A stretch of 64,000 nucleotides of DNA, taken from Tepidibacter mesophilus. Its GTDB lineage: Bacteria; Bacillota; Clostridia; Peptostreptococcales; Peptostreptococcaceae. The translations under genes and the position numbers were made by a program. Shown in pieces: positions 49,243-57,968 of this stretch (position 1 is the first letter of the stretch; each line of letters starts with the position of its first letter). The notes under the pieces are model-generated. The model saw only the letters and a program-made list of their open reading frames with translations. It ran no database searches and was not told where the DNA came from. Where the stretch lies: assembly GCF_002724055.1 (NCBI RefSeq), contig NZ_BDQY01000010.1, positions 1 to 64,000 on the forward strand. Direction: 5' to 3'.

Positions 49243-50313
49243 TTAGTTATTTACAGCCTTTAATTTTTCAGATTGGTCAACAGTTATAAGAGAATCTATC
49301 ATTTCATTTAAGTCTCCCTCTATAAAGCTGTCTAACTTGTATAAAGTTAAATTTATTCTATGATCTGTAATTCTTCCTTGAGGAAAGTTGTAAGTTCTAA
49401 TTCTTTCTGATCTATCTCCTGTTCCAACCTGACTCTTTCTTTCAGCTGCTATTTCTTTATGTTGTTCAGCTTGTGCCTTATCAAATAGTCTAGCCTTTAA
49501 TACCTTAAGAGCTTTTTCCTTATTCTTAAGCTGACTCTTTCCATCCTGACAAGATACAACCTCTCCTGTTGGAAGATGCGTTATTCTTACAGCAGAATCC
49601 GTAGTATTAACACTCTGTCCACCGTTTCCTGAAGAACGGAAAACATCTATTCTTAAGTCATTAGGATTGATATCAACTTCAACATCATCAACTTCTGGTA
49701 AAACAGCAACAGTAGCAGTAGATGTATGTATTCTACCACCAGATTCCGTAGCTGGTATTCTTTGAACTCTGTGAACTCCAGACTCATACTTAAGTCTTGA
49801 ATATGCTCCTTTTCCTTTTATAGAGAAAGAAACCTCTTTATATCCTCCTACACCAGTTTCATTGCTACTCATTAACTCAACTTTCCATCTTCTTGTTTCT
49901 GCATATCTACAGTACATTCTAAATAAAGTTCCAGCAAAAAGTGCAGCCTCATCACCACCTGCTCCACCTCTTATCTCAACGATAACATCCTTTTCATCAT
50001 TAGGATCTTTAGGAACAAGTAAAAGCTTAAGTTCATCTTGTATATTTGGTAAATTATCTTCAAGATCAGATAGTTCCATTTTAGCAAGTTCTCTTAACTC
50101 TTCATCAGATTCTTCTTGAAGTATTTGCTTTGATTCTTCAATTCCCGCAATAGCTTCCTTGTATTCTCTATACTTCATAACTATAGGTTCTATTTCCGCA
50201 TGCTCTTTAATATATTTTTGCCATTCAGATTGTCTGTTAATAACCTCAGGGTCTCCAATCTTCTGAGTTAAATCTTTATACTTATCTTCTATAATCTCAA
50301 CTTTATCAAACAT
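49243..50313 (-). CDS. prfA: Peptide chain release factor 1
   Basis: 356 aa; reads UAA and UAG. The GGQ motif lies in [16 protein letters not shown] (about 226-241) and the codon-reading PAT tripeptide in [11 protein letters not shown] (about 183-193). prmC, which methylates the GGQ glutamine, follows 40 bp downstream. Confidence 0.97.
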   Translation of the reverse strand: MFDKVEIIEDKYKDLTQKIGDPEVINRQSEWQKYIKEHAEIEPIVMKYREYKEAIAGIEESKQILQEESDEELRELAKMELSDLEDNLPNIQDELKLLLVPKDPNDEKDVIVEIRGGAGGDEAALFAGTLFRMYCRYAETRRWKVELMSSNETGVGGYKEVSFSIKGKGAYSRLKYESGVHRVQRIPATESGGRIHTSTATVAVLPEVDDVEVDINPNDLRIDVFRSSGNGGQSVNTTDSAVRITHLPTGEVVSCQDGKSQLKNKEKALKVLKARLFDKAQAEQHKEIAAERKSQVGTGDRSERIRTYNFPQGRITDHRINLTLYKLDSFIEGDLNEMIDSLITVDQSEKLKAVNN

Positions 50314-50353
50314 AAGTTTTTCACCTCTTTCAGTATATCAATTTTCCATTATA

Positions 50354-51199
50354 TCAAATTTTCGTACCTATAACAACCCTTTGTATAGAAGCTAAATCTT
50401 CTAATATCCTTATATTCTCATATCCATTTTGTATCATTATATTTTTCACATCATGAGCTTGATCATACCCAACTTCATAACCTAAGATTCCATTATCCTT
50501 TATAAATTCAACAGAATCCTCTGTTATCTTTCTATAAAAATCAAGTCCATCCTCTCCTCCATCAAGAGCTAAAGATGGCTCATAATCCTTAACATCTACA
50601 TCAAGACAAGATATATCTTCACGTCTTATATAAGGAGGATTAGACACTATTATATCGAATTTAATATCCTCATTCTCAAGTGATGAAAATACATCTGACT
50701 TTAAGAAAGTTATCTTATCTTCTACATCATTATTCTTAGCATTAATACTACCTACCTCAAGAGCATCATCTGATATATCAAGCGAATATACCTTTGAATC
50801 TTTTATATATTTAGCTAAAGATACACTTATAGCGCCAGATCCCGTCCCTATATCCACTATCATAGGATTATCTATTTTTTTTGCCTGTTCTATAACATCT
50901 TCAACCAATACCTCTGTATCTGGTCTTGGAATCAAAACTCCTTCTTTAACAAAAAAATCAAGCCCCATAAACTCTCTATTCCCTATAATATAAGCCATAG
51001 GTCTTCCTTTTCTTCTTTGCTTTAAAAGAGCTTCTATTCTATTTTCATCCTTTTTAGAAATTTCTTCATCTAAATTAAGATGTATATAAAGTCTAGTCAC
51101 ATCAAGTACTTTGCAAACAGCAAGCTCAACGTCAAGTTTTGCAGTAGTACTATTTTTAAGCTCTCTTATCCACTTTTTCATCATTTGTCTTATCGTCAT
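50354..51199 (-). CDS. prmC: Release factor glutamine methyltransferase PrmC
   Basis: 281 aa SAM-dependent enzyme; SAM site VDIGTGSGAISVSLA (about 110-124) and the catalytic NPPY in IIVSNPPYIRRE (about 175). Methylates the GGQ Gln of release factors. The start is ATG 51199 (TIRQMMKKWIREL) after GAGGTGG; this overlaps the 3' end of the DUF1385 gene by 44 bp. Confidence 0.95.
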   Translation of the reverse strand: MTIRQMMKKWIRELKNSTTAKLDVELAVCKVLDVTRLYIHLNLDEEISKKDENRIEALLKQRRKGRPMAYIIGNREFMGLDFFVKEGVLIPRPDTEVLVEDVIEQAKKIDNPMIVDIGTGSGAISVSLAKYIKDSKVYSLDISDDALEVGSINAKNNDVEDKITFLKSDVFSSLENEDIKFDIIVSNPPYIRREDISCLDVDVKDYEPSLALDGGEDGLDFYRKITEDSVEFIKDNGILGYEVGYDQAHDVKNIMIQNGYENIRILEDLASIQRVVIGTKI

Positions 51200-52112
51200 T
51201 ATTTTCCACCTCTTCTTCAAGTGCAGCCTTTAAAGCACAAAGTGCTACCTCTAACTGCGAATCATCCGGTTCTCTAGTCGTAATCTTTTGAAGCATCATT
51301 CCAGGGAATGCAATGATTCTTACAAATATATTATCGTACATTCCAGCAATTTTTATAATTTCATATGATATACCCGCAACAATAGGTATACATATTAATC
51401 TGTATACAACTCTTAAAAACGGGTTTGGCCATCCAAATAAAAAGTATATAAGCATAGACACAATCATAACTATGAACATAAAGTTAGTTCCACACCTTGG
51501 ATGAAGAGTGGAAAATTTCTTTGCATTTTCTACAGTCAAATCAAGACCCTTTTCATAGCAATAAATAGATTTATGTTCTGCTCCATGATATTGAAATACC
51601 CTTTTAATATCCTTATTCAAAGATATTAAAGAAACATAGGTTAAAAATATTCCGATTCTAACTAATCCTTCTGTAAAGTTTAAAACCATAACACTATCAG
51701 TGAATTTCTTTAATATCCCTCCCAAAAAAGTAGGTACTAATATGAACAACAAAACAGAAAATACTAAAGCAATAAACATAGAAAAGTATATCAATATATC
51801 ATTAGTCTTATCCTTAAACTTATCCTCTAAGAACTTTTCAAATCTAGAAGGTTCGACTTCTTCCTCTTCATCAAAAAATTGAGCAGAAAAATTAAGAGCC
51901 TTAATTCCTTCAACCATAGTTTCAAGAAGTATAAATCCGCCTCTTAAAAACGGGATTTTGTTAAATCCTTTATCAATAACCCAGCTCTTAATTTTCTTTT
52001 TATCTATTTCAATATCTCCATCCGATTTTCTAACAGCCACAGCTATATTATTTTTATTCTTCATCATAACGCCTTCCATTACGGCTTGTCCTCCAACAGT
52101 GCTTTTGCTCAT
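51156..52112 (-). CDS. DUF1385 membrane protein
   Basis: 318 aa; opens with the family phrase GGQAVMEGVMMKNKN (about 7-21), has about four to five membrane segments (about 105-290) and YHGAEHKSIYCYEKG (about 175-189), the hallmark of DUF1385. Function unknown; often sits beside prmC-prfA in Firmicutes, as here. The acidic tail (EEEVENNDDK) overlaps the prmC start. Confidence 0.9.
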   Translation of the reverse strand: MSKSTVGGQAVMEGVMMKNKNNIAVAVRKSDGDIEIDKKKIKSWVIDKGFNKIPFLRGGFILLETMVEGIKALNFSAQFFDEEEEVEPSRFEKFLEDKFKDKTNDILIYFSMFIALVFSVLLFILVPTFLGGILKKFTDSVMVLNFTEGLVRIGIFLTYVSLISLNKDIKRVFQYHGAEHKSIYCYEKGLDLTVENAKKFSTLHPRCGTNFMFIVMIVSMLIYFLFGWPNPFLRVVYRLICIPIVAGISYEIIKIAGMYDNIFVRIIAFPGMMLQKITTREPDDSQLEVALCALKAALEEEVENNDDKTNDEKVDKRA

Positions 52113-52144
52113 AGACTCATCTCCTTTCCAATATATATTATCAC

Positions 52145-52215
52145 AAAATTCGTCTAGTTGCTACGCACTGACTCATGTCGCCAACGATCCCTACGGTCTC
52201 CGTTGCTCAAAATAT
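52145..52215 (+). repeat. Family 2 repeat
   Basis: AAAATTCGTCTAGTTGCTACG, hairpin 2 CAACGATCC/GGTCTCCGTTG, ending GCTCAAAATATT. Located 32 bp upstream of the DUF1385 start, so it falls in the 5' leader or promoter of that gene. The tail TCAATATTATCCACAAGTTG follows. Confidence 0.8.
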
Positions 52216-52324
52216 TTCCAAATGTAGGTTTTCAATCAATATTATCCACAAGTTGAATGGGATATAGTTTTGTATATAATAAAAATGTCTTGAAACATAT
52301 TCCAAATATAAAAACTAAACCTAT

Positions 52325-52526
52325 AAAATAAAGGGTATTAAAATATTAGCGAATGATTTAAATATTTTTGTGTAAACCTAGCATTACAACGTTTGAATAT
52401 CCGTTAAGAAAGTTCGTTGTCTGACCGTTAGGGAGTTTAGAACTTTCAAGATATTCAATAAGATGTAATGCTTAGTTTTACCAAAACTATTTAATACATA
52501 AGCGGTATTTTAATACCCTTTATTTT
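52325..52526 (+). repeat. Family 1 palindromic element, copy D
   Basis: 202 bp. The perfect 20-bp outer stem has copy-specific AAAATAAAGGGT. Inner stem CTAGCATTACA pairs TGTAATGCTTAG; core CCGTTAAGAAAGTTCG with GAACTTTCAAGATAT. Followed by TTTTTTGG. Confidence 0.88.
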
Positions 52527-52560
52527 TTGGATTAAGCCCCAATACTTATGAAATTATATT

Positions 52561-52635
52561 TTATCCGAAAGCTAAAAGTTCTAAGACTCCACCCTCTTGA
52601 GAATGGATATAAGAACTTAACAGCTTCTGGATTAG
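52561..52635 (+). repeat. Family 3 hairpin repeat, copy 2
   Basis: 75 bp, same layout as 16987-17061: outer TTATCCGAAAGCT/AGCTTCTGGATTAG, inner AAAGTTCT/AGAACTT. The middle differs (GAGAATGGATA instead of AAGGCTAGAGA). Only 34 bp from family 1 copy D. Confidence 0.75.
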
Positions 52636-52660
52636 TTTACCCACAGGGCACTTATGCAAC

Positions 52661-52696
52661 TAAAAATTCAGTTGGATCAAAAACTCCATCTGAATT
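52661..52696 (-). terminator. Terminator of the Cys-rich protein gene
   Basis: Minus strand AATTCAGATGGA pairs with TCCAACTGAATT (one mismatch), loop GTTTTTGA, then TTTTAG. Eleven bases beyond the stop codon at 52707. The remaining bases of the 52113-52706 gap outside the listed repeats show nothing further. Confidence 0.7.
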
Positions 52697-52706
52697 AAGT
52701 TTCACT

Positions 52707-53141
52707 TTATGCATTAACAGTTTTCATTTTATCATTTACAACCTTTGCTATTTCTGTACTTTCCTTATTCAAATCCATCAAATACATAAAAGTAGAACCC
52801 TTATAAGGGATATTCTTCTTTATAACAGTATTTTCAAGACATTTTCTAAGAATTGCTATAATACAATCCTCATTATGGTTTTCTTGGCAGTTTTTACAAT
52901 GAGCACAAGTATTAGCTATACCTGAACATACTAAATCCTCTTCATAATATTTAACATCATTTTTTGGAATCATACTAGATGCACCCTCTATTTGTATAAC
53001 ACCTTTAAGCTTTGAAAATTCCAGTAGTCTCTTGGAATACCCAACTAAGCACTCTTTGTTATTACATCCATCTGTCTCATATAAAGAACACTCTTGGCAC
53101 ATATTATTCAATATTTCTATAGTATCTAAGATATCACTCAT
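52707..53141 (-). CDS. Cysteine-rich cytoplasmic protein of unknown function
   Basis: 144 aa with ten Cys, including MCQECSLYETDGCNNKEC (about 14-31) and CAHCKNCQENHNEDC (about 79-93), spaced as expected for metal or Fe-S binding. No signal or membrane segment. Nineteen bases downstream of the sulfite-reductase-like gene, so the pair is probably co-expressed and may work together in electron transfer. No family recognised. Confidence 0.65.
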   Translation of the reverse strand: MSDILDTIEILNNMCQECSLYETDGCNNKECLVGYSKRLLEFSKLKGVIQIEGASSMIPKNDVKYYEEDLVCSGIANTCAHCKNCQENHNEDCIIAILRKCLENTVIKKNIPYKGSTFMYLMDLNKESTEIAKVVNDKMKTVNA

Positions 53142-53160
53142 GAAAAATTCCCCCTATAAC

Positions 53161-53862
53161 CTATATAAAAGCTAAAAACTCTTCATTAACATGTTGTTTT
53201 TTATTTTCCTCAACATCTTTATTTACAAATTTTTCAATTCCTATTCTATTTATAGTTCTAAAAACTCTCTCTTTTTTATTACCTTCTTTTATATAAACAT
53301 CTAATACATTCTTTAAAGCTTTTTTTACATTTTCTGTAGATATATTATTGTATATCTTTGTAGCATGTATAGGTTTAACAGTAGCTCCTCTACCACCTAT
53401 GTACACATCAAACTTATCTTTTCCTTTAGTTATAACCCCAAAATCTGCACATAAAGGATCAGTGCAACCTCTTGGGCATCCAGCTACTGATATTTTAAAA
53501 TCATGCGGCGTTTCAATTCCAAAAAATTCATTTTCAAGCTCTATACCTAGATTAAGAGCTGTATCAAGTTGTCTTTTACAAAGCCCTTCTCCCGCACTAC
53601 AACCCTTTACATTTCTAACCTGAGAACCAAAGTTACCTATTTTAAATCCATACCCAGGAGCCACTTTTTCAACCTCTTGTAGTTGTTCTAAACTTCCTAC
53701 AACAACTAATGTCTGTCTGCTAGATAGTTTTACAACCGGAACTCCCATTTCTTTTAACTGGCAAGATAAATTACATAAATTTTCAACACTTATAACCCCG
53801 CAATTAGAAACAAGTACAAGTGCAAAAGATCCATTGATTTGCTCAAATATAGCTTTTCCCAT
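53161..53862 (-). CDS. Small nitrite/sulfite-reductase-like protein (siroheme and 4Fe-4S type)
   Basis: 233 aa: a ferredoxin-like half-domain (about 10-75) and a 4Fe-4S/siroheme domain with Cys in GCSAGEGLCKRQ (about 91-102) and AGCPRGCTDPLCADFG (about 128-143). The length matches the monomeric assimilatory-type sulfite reductases known from Desulfovibrio and Methanosarcina, about half the usual enzyme. Actual substrate is not shown. Start at 53862 after TTGGAGGTAGG. Confidence 0.8.
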   Translation of the reverse strand: MGKAIFEQINGSFALVLVSNCGVISVENLCNLSCQLKEMGVPVVKLSSRQTLVVVGSLEQLQEVEKVAPGYGFKIGNFGSQVRNVKGCSAGEGLCKRQLDTALNLGIELENEFFGIETPHDFKISVAGCPRGCTDPLCADFGVITKGKDKFDVYIGGRGATVKPIHATKIYNNISTENVKKALKNVLDVYIKEGNKKERVFRTINRIGIEKFVNKDVEENKKQHVNEEFLAFI

Positions 53863-53907
53863 ATTTTTCCTACCTCCAATCAACTAATATTATACCATCA
53901 ACCATAA

Positions 53908-53941
53908 AAAATACATATAGGGCATAGCCTATATGTATTTT
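53908..53941. terminator. Terminator of tdk
   Basis: AAAATACATATAGG with its complement, six-base loop, T-runs on both strands; four bases from the tdk stop. Confidence 0.85.
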
Positions 53942-53944
53942 AAT

Positions 53945-54529
53945 TTAATCATTTTCTTTTATTATCACATGGCACTTCCTGCATCTTGCTTCATAACTTT
54001 CCGTGGCTCCAACTAGTATTATTGGATCATCGTATTTTGCAGGTTGTCCATTTATCAATCTTTGAGTTCTGTGTGCTGGATTTCCACAAACCATACATAC
54101 AGCTTGAAGCTTTTGTACAAACTCAGCTATGGCTAAGAGTCTTGGTGTTGGGCCAAAAGGTTCGCCTCTAAAGTCCATATCCAGTCCTGCTACTATAACT
54201 CTTATGCCTTTATCTGCAAGGTCCATGGCAATATCAACAACTTCACCTTCAAAGAATTGAACCTCGTCAATACCAACAACTTGTGTATCTGAATCTATAT
54301 GGTTATAAATTTCTTTTGCACTCTTAATAGGAATAGCTGTAATGCTTGCCCCACTATGAGATACAACATCTTCATCACTATATCTATTGTCTATAGCTGG
54401 CTTAAATGCTACTACATTTTGCTTTGCTATTTTTGACCTTTTAAGTATCCTTATAAGTTCTTCACTTTTCCCACTATACATAGGACCAATAACTACTTCT
54501 ATGTATCCATGATGAATAGGTCTATACAT
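53945..54529 (-). CDS. tdk: Thymidine kinase
   Basis: 194 aa; phosphorylates thymidine for salvage. Walker [12 protein letters not shown] (about 15-25), DEVQFFEG (about 88) and the zinc Cys pairs [13 protein letters not shown] and CRKCH are present. The ATG at 54529 follows GGAGGGAA. Two family 2 copies stand directly upstream. Confidence 0.96.
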   Translation of the reverse strand: MYRPIHHGYIEVVIGPMYSGKSEELIRILKRSKIAKQNVVAFKPAIDNRYSDEDVVSHSGASITAIPIKSAKEIYNHIDSDTQVVGIDEVQFFEGEVVDIAMDLADKGIRVIVAGLDMDFRGEPFGPTPRLLAIAEFVQKLQAVCMVCGNPAHRTQRLINGQPAKYDDPIILVGATESYEARCRKCHVIIKEND

Positions 54530-54546
54530 AAAAATTCCCTCCAAAG

Positions 54547-54614
54547 AAAAATTCGCTTGATGCTAACGCATGGCTCATGTCGCCAACAAGTCTAACGACT
54601 CTGTTGCTTAAAAT
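54547..54614 (+). repeat. Family 2 repeat, first of a tandem pair
   Basis: AAAATTCGCTTGATGCTAACG, hairpin 2 CAACAAGTC/GACTCTGTTG: both arms have changed relative to CAACGAGTC/GACTCCGTTG, so pairing is kept. The last 34 bases are repeated exactly 50 bp further on. Confidence 0.8.
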
Positions 54615-54668
54615 TCACATGCGTTCATGGCGCCAACAAGTCTAACGACTCTGTTGCTTAAAATAGTC
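54611..54668 (+). repeat. Family 2 repeat, second of a tandem pair (5' truncated)
   Basis: AAAATTCACATGCGTTCATGG followed by the same 34 bases as in the first copy (54581-54614 equals 54631-54664). Looks like a recent partial tandem duplication. Lies between rpmE and tdk. Confidence 0.8.
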
Positions 54669-54732
54669 GCAAATTTACTTTTTCGACCAACATTATTCAT
54701 ATATTTGAAATTATATAATATCTTAATAAATA

Positions 54733-54765
54733 AAATAGAGGCTGGATTACCCAACCTCCACTATT
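54733..54765 (-). terminator. Terminator of rpmE
   Basis: Minus strand GGAGGTTGG pairs with CCAGCCTC with an outer AATAG/CTATT, then TTTTATTTATT; overlaps the stop codon. Confidence 0.75.
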
Positions 54766-54964
54766 AACCAATGTTGAATTTTTTCTTGAACTTGTCGATT
54801 CTTCCACCTTTTTCAATGTTCTTTTGCTTTCCAGTGTAGAATGGGTGACAATCTGAACAAATCTCTACTCTTATTTCATCTTGAGTTGATCCTGCTTTGA
54901 ATGTATTACCACATGCACAATGTACAGTTATTTCTTCGTATTTTGGTTGTATATCCTTTTTCAT
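54764..54964 (-). CDS. rpmE: 50S ribosomal protein L31 (zinc-binding type)
   Basis: 66 aa with the L31 pattern and the four-Cys zinc form: [12 protein letters not shown] (about 16-27) and [13 protein letters not shown] (about 36-48). Start at ATG 54964 after GAGGTGAAAAG. Follows rho on the same strand, as in many Firmicutes. Confidence 0.95.
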   Translation of the reverse strand: MKKDIQPKYEEITVHCACGNTFKAGSTQDEIRVEICSDCHPFYTGKQKNIEKGGRIDKFKKKFNIG

Positions 54965-55060
54965 TCTTTTCACCTCTTTCATTCTTTAATTATGTTAATT
55001 TTATTTTCTTATCAATATTCAACTCTTACATTATATCATATGACTATTTTCTCTTCAAGA

Positions 55061-56413
55061 TTAAATGTTCTTATTTACTAAATTTACAAATTCATTATTG
55101 TTTTTTGTTTGTTTTAAGAATTTTATCATCTTTTCTGTATCATCTTGACTATTGTTTCCTATTGATTTTCTAATTTTCCAAAGAAGACTCATCTCCTCAC
55201 TCGTAAGAAGTAGTTCTTCTTTTCTAGTTCCAGATTTAACTATATCAACTGCTGGGAATATTCTCTTTTGAGCAAGCTTTCTATCTAAATGAACCTCCAT
55301 GTTCCCAGTTCCTTTAAATTCTTCAAATATAACATCATCCATTCTTGATCCTGTTTCAACTAAGGCTGTTGCAAGTATAGTTAACGATCCGCCTTGTCTT
55401 ATGTTTCTAGCTGCTCCAAAGAATTTTTTAGGTCCATGGAGTGCACCAGGATCAAGTCCCCCAGATAAAGTTCTTCCTGTTGGAGGTATTGTTAAGTTGT
55501 AAGCTCTTGCAAGCCTTGTTATACTATCAAGAAGTATTACAACATCTCTTCCATGTTCAACAAGTCTTTGCGCTCTATTAAGTACCATTTCAGCTACTTT
55601 TATATGATGAGATGGTAATTCATCAAAGGTAGAATATATAACATCACCTTTTATAGATTCCTGCATATCAGTAACTTCTTCAGGTCTTTCATCTATTAAA
55701 AGAACTATAAGTTCAACATCTGGATAATTAGAAGATATACTGTTGGCTATGCTTTTAAGAAGTATAGTTTTACCCGCTTTAGGAGGAGCTACAACAAGTC
55801 CTCTTTGACCCATACCTATAGGTGCTATTAAATCAATTAATCTTGTGGCTATTTGATGTTGCTCATTTTGAAGATTGATTCTAACATCAGGGTATATAGG
55901 TGTCAATTTTTCAAATGAAGGTCTTCTTATACTATTTTCAGGATTCTCATTGTTTATCTTTTGAATATAAAGTAATGCCCTGAATTTCTCTCCACTCTTT
56001 GGTGGTCTAGTAATTCCCATTACTTTGTCTCCTGTTTTCATATTAAATCTTCTTATTTGAGATGGTGATATGTATACATCTTGTCCTGTCGAAAGATAAT
56101 TTGAACCTCTTAAAAAACCATATCCATCAGGTAGTATTTCCAAAACTCCGTGTGCTATATCTTGTTTTTGGTCATTTTTCAACTCATTTATTACCTTTTT
56201 AGGAATATGATTATCTTTAGCCTTTAATTCTTCTATCTTGTTTTCGATGTCATTATTTATTTCAGCGTCATTATTTTTTTCATTTTTTTCTATATCAATT
56301 ATCATATCTATAAGTTCAAGTTTTTTGTACTTAGTTGCAGATCTTATGTTTAATTCTTTAGCAACATCTCGAAGCTGTGCTATGGTTTTGCTTTTTAAAT
56401 CTTCGTAATTCAA
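55061..56413 (-). CDS. rho: Transcription termination factor Rho
   Basis: 450 aa hexameric RNA helicase: Rho_N domain (about 1-45), an Asn/Asp/Glu-rich linker (about 45-80), RNA-binding domain (about 80-155) and ATPase domain with Walker [12 protein letters not shown] (about 213) and [11 protein letters not shown] (about 300). The start is TTG 56413 after GGAGGGA; an in-frame ATG at 56428 lies in that RBS. The 354-bp region upstream holds a family 2 copy and no other gene. Confidence 0.96.
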   Translation of the reverse strand: MNYEDLKSKTIAQLRDVAKELNIRSATKYKKLELIDMIIDIEKNEKNNDAEINNDIENKIEELKAKDNHIPKKVINELKNDQKQDIAHGVLEILPDGYGFLRGSNYLSTGQDVYISPSQIRRFNMKTGDKVMGITRPPKSGEKFRALLYIQKINNENPENSIRRPSFEKLTPIYPDVRINLQNEQHQIATRLIDLIAPIGMGQRGLVVAPPKAGKTILLKSIANSISSNYPDVELIVLLIDERPEEVTDMQESIKGDVIYSTFDELPSHHIKVAEMVLNRAQRLVEHGRDVVILLDSITRLARAYNLTIPPTGRTLSGGLDPGALHGPKKFFGAARNIRQGGSLTILATALVETGSRMDDVIFEEFKGTGNMEVHLDRKLAQKRIFPAVDIVKSGTRKEELLLTSEEMSLLWKIRKSIGNNSQDDTEKMIKFLKQTKNNNEFVNLVNKNI

Positions 56414-56527
56414 TGGGTATCCCTCCAAATTTAAAACGTTTAATCTAACCTCGGGAAAATAAGATGTGAATATAGAAGTGAAAATCTAATAAGGTAATAT
56501 TACCACTGTTATATTGCAAGGTCAAGC

Positions 56528-56603
56528 AAAAATTCGCTTTATGCTAACGCATAAGCTCATGTCGCCAACGAGTCCTACGGGCTCCGTTGCTCAAAAATAG
56601 TTG
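56528..56603 (+). repeat. Family 2 repeat
   Basis: AAAATTCGCTTTATGCTAACG, hairpin 1 TTATGCTAACGCATAA (extended stem), hairpin 2 CAACGAGTCC/GGGCTCCGTTG, ending CAAAAATAGTTG. The tail TTATCAATGTTATCTATAG follows. Lies in the upstream region of rho. Confidence 0.82.
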
Positions 56604-56664
56604 AAACTCTTGTTTACTTATCAATGTTATCTATAGATTCAAAGTTTTATAATTCCTTGAATAT

Positions 56665-56690
56665 TAAAAAGAGAGATTAAATCTCTCTTT
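56665..56690 (-). terminator. Terminator of the first glpX
   Basis: AAAGAGAGATT pairs with AATCTCTCTTT, short loop, then TTTTAAT on the minus strand. Confidence 0.75.
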
Positions 56691-56749
56691 ATATATATAT
56701 CCATATGCTTATTTTTTATTCTATAAGAAACTATATAATTTTAAAAACC

Positions 56750-56763
56750 ACTAGACGAATTTT
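56750..56763 (-). repeat. Solo end fragment of family 2
   Basis: CTAGACGAATTTT, the exact outer end of family 2 copies at 57960 and 59262, stands alone just after the glpX stop codon (56768). No hairpins follow it. Either a deletion remnant or an insertion target. Confidence 0.45.
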
Positions 56764-56767
56764 ATAC

Positions 56768-57736
56768 CTACTTTGCATAACTAGGTTTTGTATCTAACTT
56801 GTGTATAGCTTCTATAAATCTTATAGTTCCAGTCTCTGATCTCATTACTACTGAATGTGTGTGAGCAGTTTTGTTTCCTTTATATATAACTCCCTTTAAA
56901 AACTCACCATCAGTTATACCAGTAGCTGCAAAATATACTTCATTTCCTGTTATCAAATCTTCCATTGTAAGGATTTTTTTATGATCAATTCCCATATCTA
57001 GGCATCTTTGTTCTTCTTCCTTTTCAAAAGGAACAAGTCTACCTTGGAAATCCCCGCCCATACATTTAAGTGCTGCTGCAGCTAGTACTCCTTCTGGAGC
57101 ACCTCCTATTCCTACCATCATATCTATTCCTGTATGTTCAAAACAAGTAGCCATAGCAGCTCCTATGTCACCTTCATTGAATAGTTTTATTCTAACTCCA
57201 GCATCTCTACATTCCTGTATTAATTTAGAATGTCTATCACGATCTAACATAGTAACCGTCAAATCATCCATACTCTTATTAAGTACATTTGATAATATAT
57301 TCAAATTGTAGCTAATAGGATTGTCTAGCTTTACAAGCCCTTTAGCTTTTGGTCCAACAGCAATTTTATCCATATACATATCAGGTGCATTAAGTAAACA
57401 TCCCTTAGGCGCAAGAGCAACTACTGCAATTGCATTAGGAAGTCCTTTTGCAACACAGTTAGTTCCATCTAAAGGGTCTACTGCTATATCAACCTTAATA
57501 GAATCAACTGAACGTCTTCCTATTTTTTCTCCGATATAAAGCATAGGTGCTTCGTCCATTTCTCCCTCACCTATAACTACTTCTCCATCTATATCAATAG
57601 TATCAAACATCTTTCTCATTCCATCAACAGCTGCTTGATCCGCTATATTTTTGTCTCCTCTACCTAAATATTTAGATCCTCCGATAGCAGCAGCTTCTGT
57701 AACTCTAACTAAGTTTATAGCTAAATTTCTATCCAT
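56768..57736 (-). CDS. glpX: Fructose-1,6-bisphosphatase class II (GlpX), paralogue 1
   Basis: 322 aa; hydrolyses fructose 1,6-bisphosphate in gluconeogenesis. Metal and substrate motifs GEGEMDEAPMLYIGE (about 56-70), DPLDGTNCVAKG (about 85-96) and GIGGAPEGVLAAAAL (about 182-196) are present. About 60% of residues are shared with the next gene. RBS AAGGGGGAA. Confidence 0.94.
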   Translation of the reverse strand: MDRNLAINLVRVTEAAAIGGSKYLGRGDKNIADQAAVDGMRKMFDTIDIDGEVVIGEGEMDEAPMLYIGEKIGRRSVDSIKVDIAVDPLDGTNCVAKGLPNAIAVVALAPKGCLLNAPDMYMDKIAVGPKAKGLVKLDNPISYNLNILSNVLNKSMDDLTVTMLDRDRHSKLIQECRDAGVRIKLFNEGDIGAAMATCFEHTGIDMMVGIGGAPEGVLAAAALKCMGGDFQGRLVPFEKEEEQRCLDMGIDHKKILTMEDLITGNEVYFAATGITDGEFLKGVIYKGNKTAHTHSVVMRSETGTIRFIEAIHKLDTKPSYAK

Positions 57737-57893
57737 ATCAAATTCCCCCTTTTAAGTATATCACAATATATATAATATGTTACACTACTTAAAAAGTCAA
57801 CCACTTCCACATGTATGCTATATATTTTTTTATATCTAAAGAAATTATATAATTATCAACCCGTGGATATATTTAATCGAAGAACTACATCAT

Positions 57894-57966
57894 CAACTAT
57901 TTTGAGCAACGGAGCCCGTAGGGATCGTTGGCGACATGAGTCAGCGCGTTAGCGACTAGACGAATT
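57894..57966 (-). repeat. Family 2 repeat (reverse)
   Basis: Minus strand: AATTCGTCTAGTCGCTAACGC, then CAACGATCCCTACGGGCTCCG stems, ending CAAAATAGTTG. Starts within three bases of the stop codon of the second glpX. The tail continues to about 57850 (TATCCACGGGTTGATAATTA). Confidence 0.82.
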
Positions 57967-57968
57967 TT

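Noticed and set aside
52661-52696. Terminal hairpin of an insertion sequence next to family 3
   Set aside because: Position and T-run fit a plain intrinsic terminator of the Cys-rich gene, and the sequence is absent from the other family 3 copy.
52548-52925. Plus-strand open frame of 125 codons
   Set aside because: It runs through a family 3 repeat, a terminator and the antisense of the Cys-rich gene, with no RBS.
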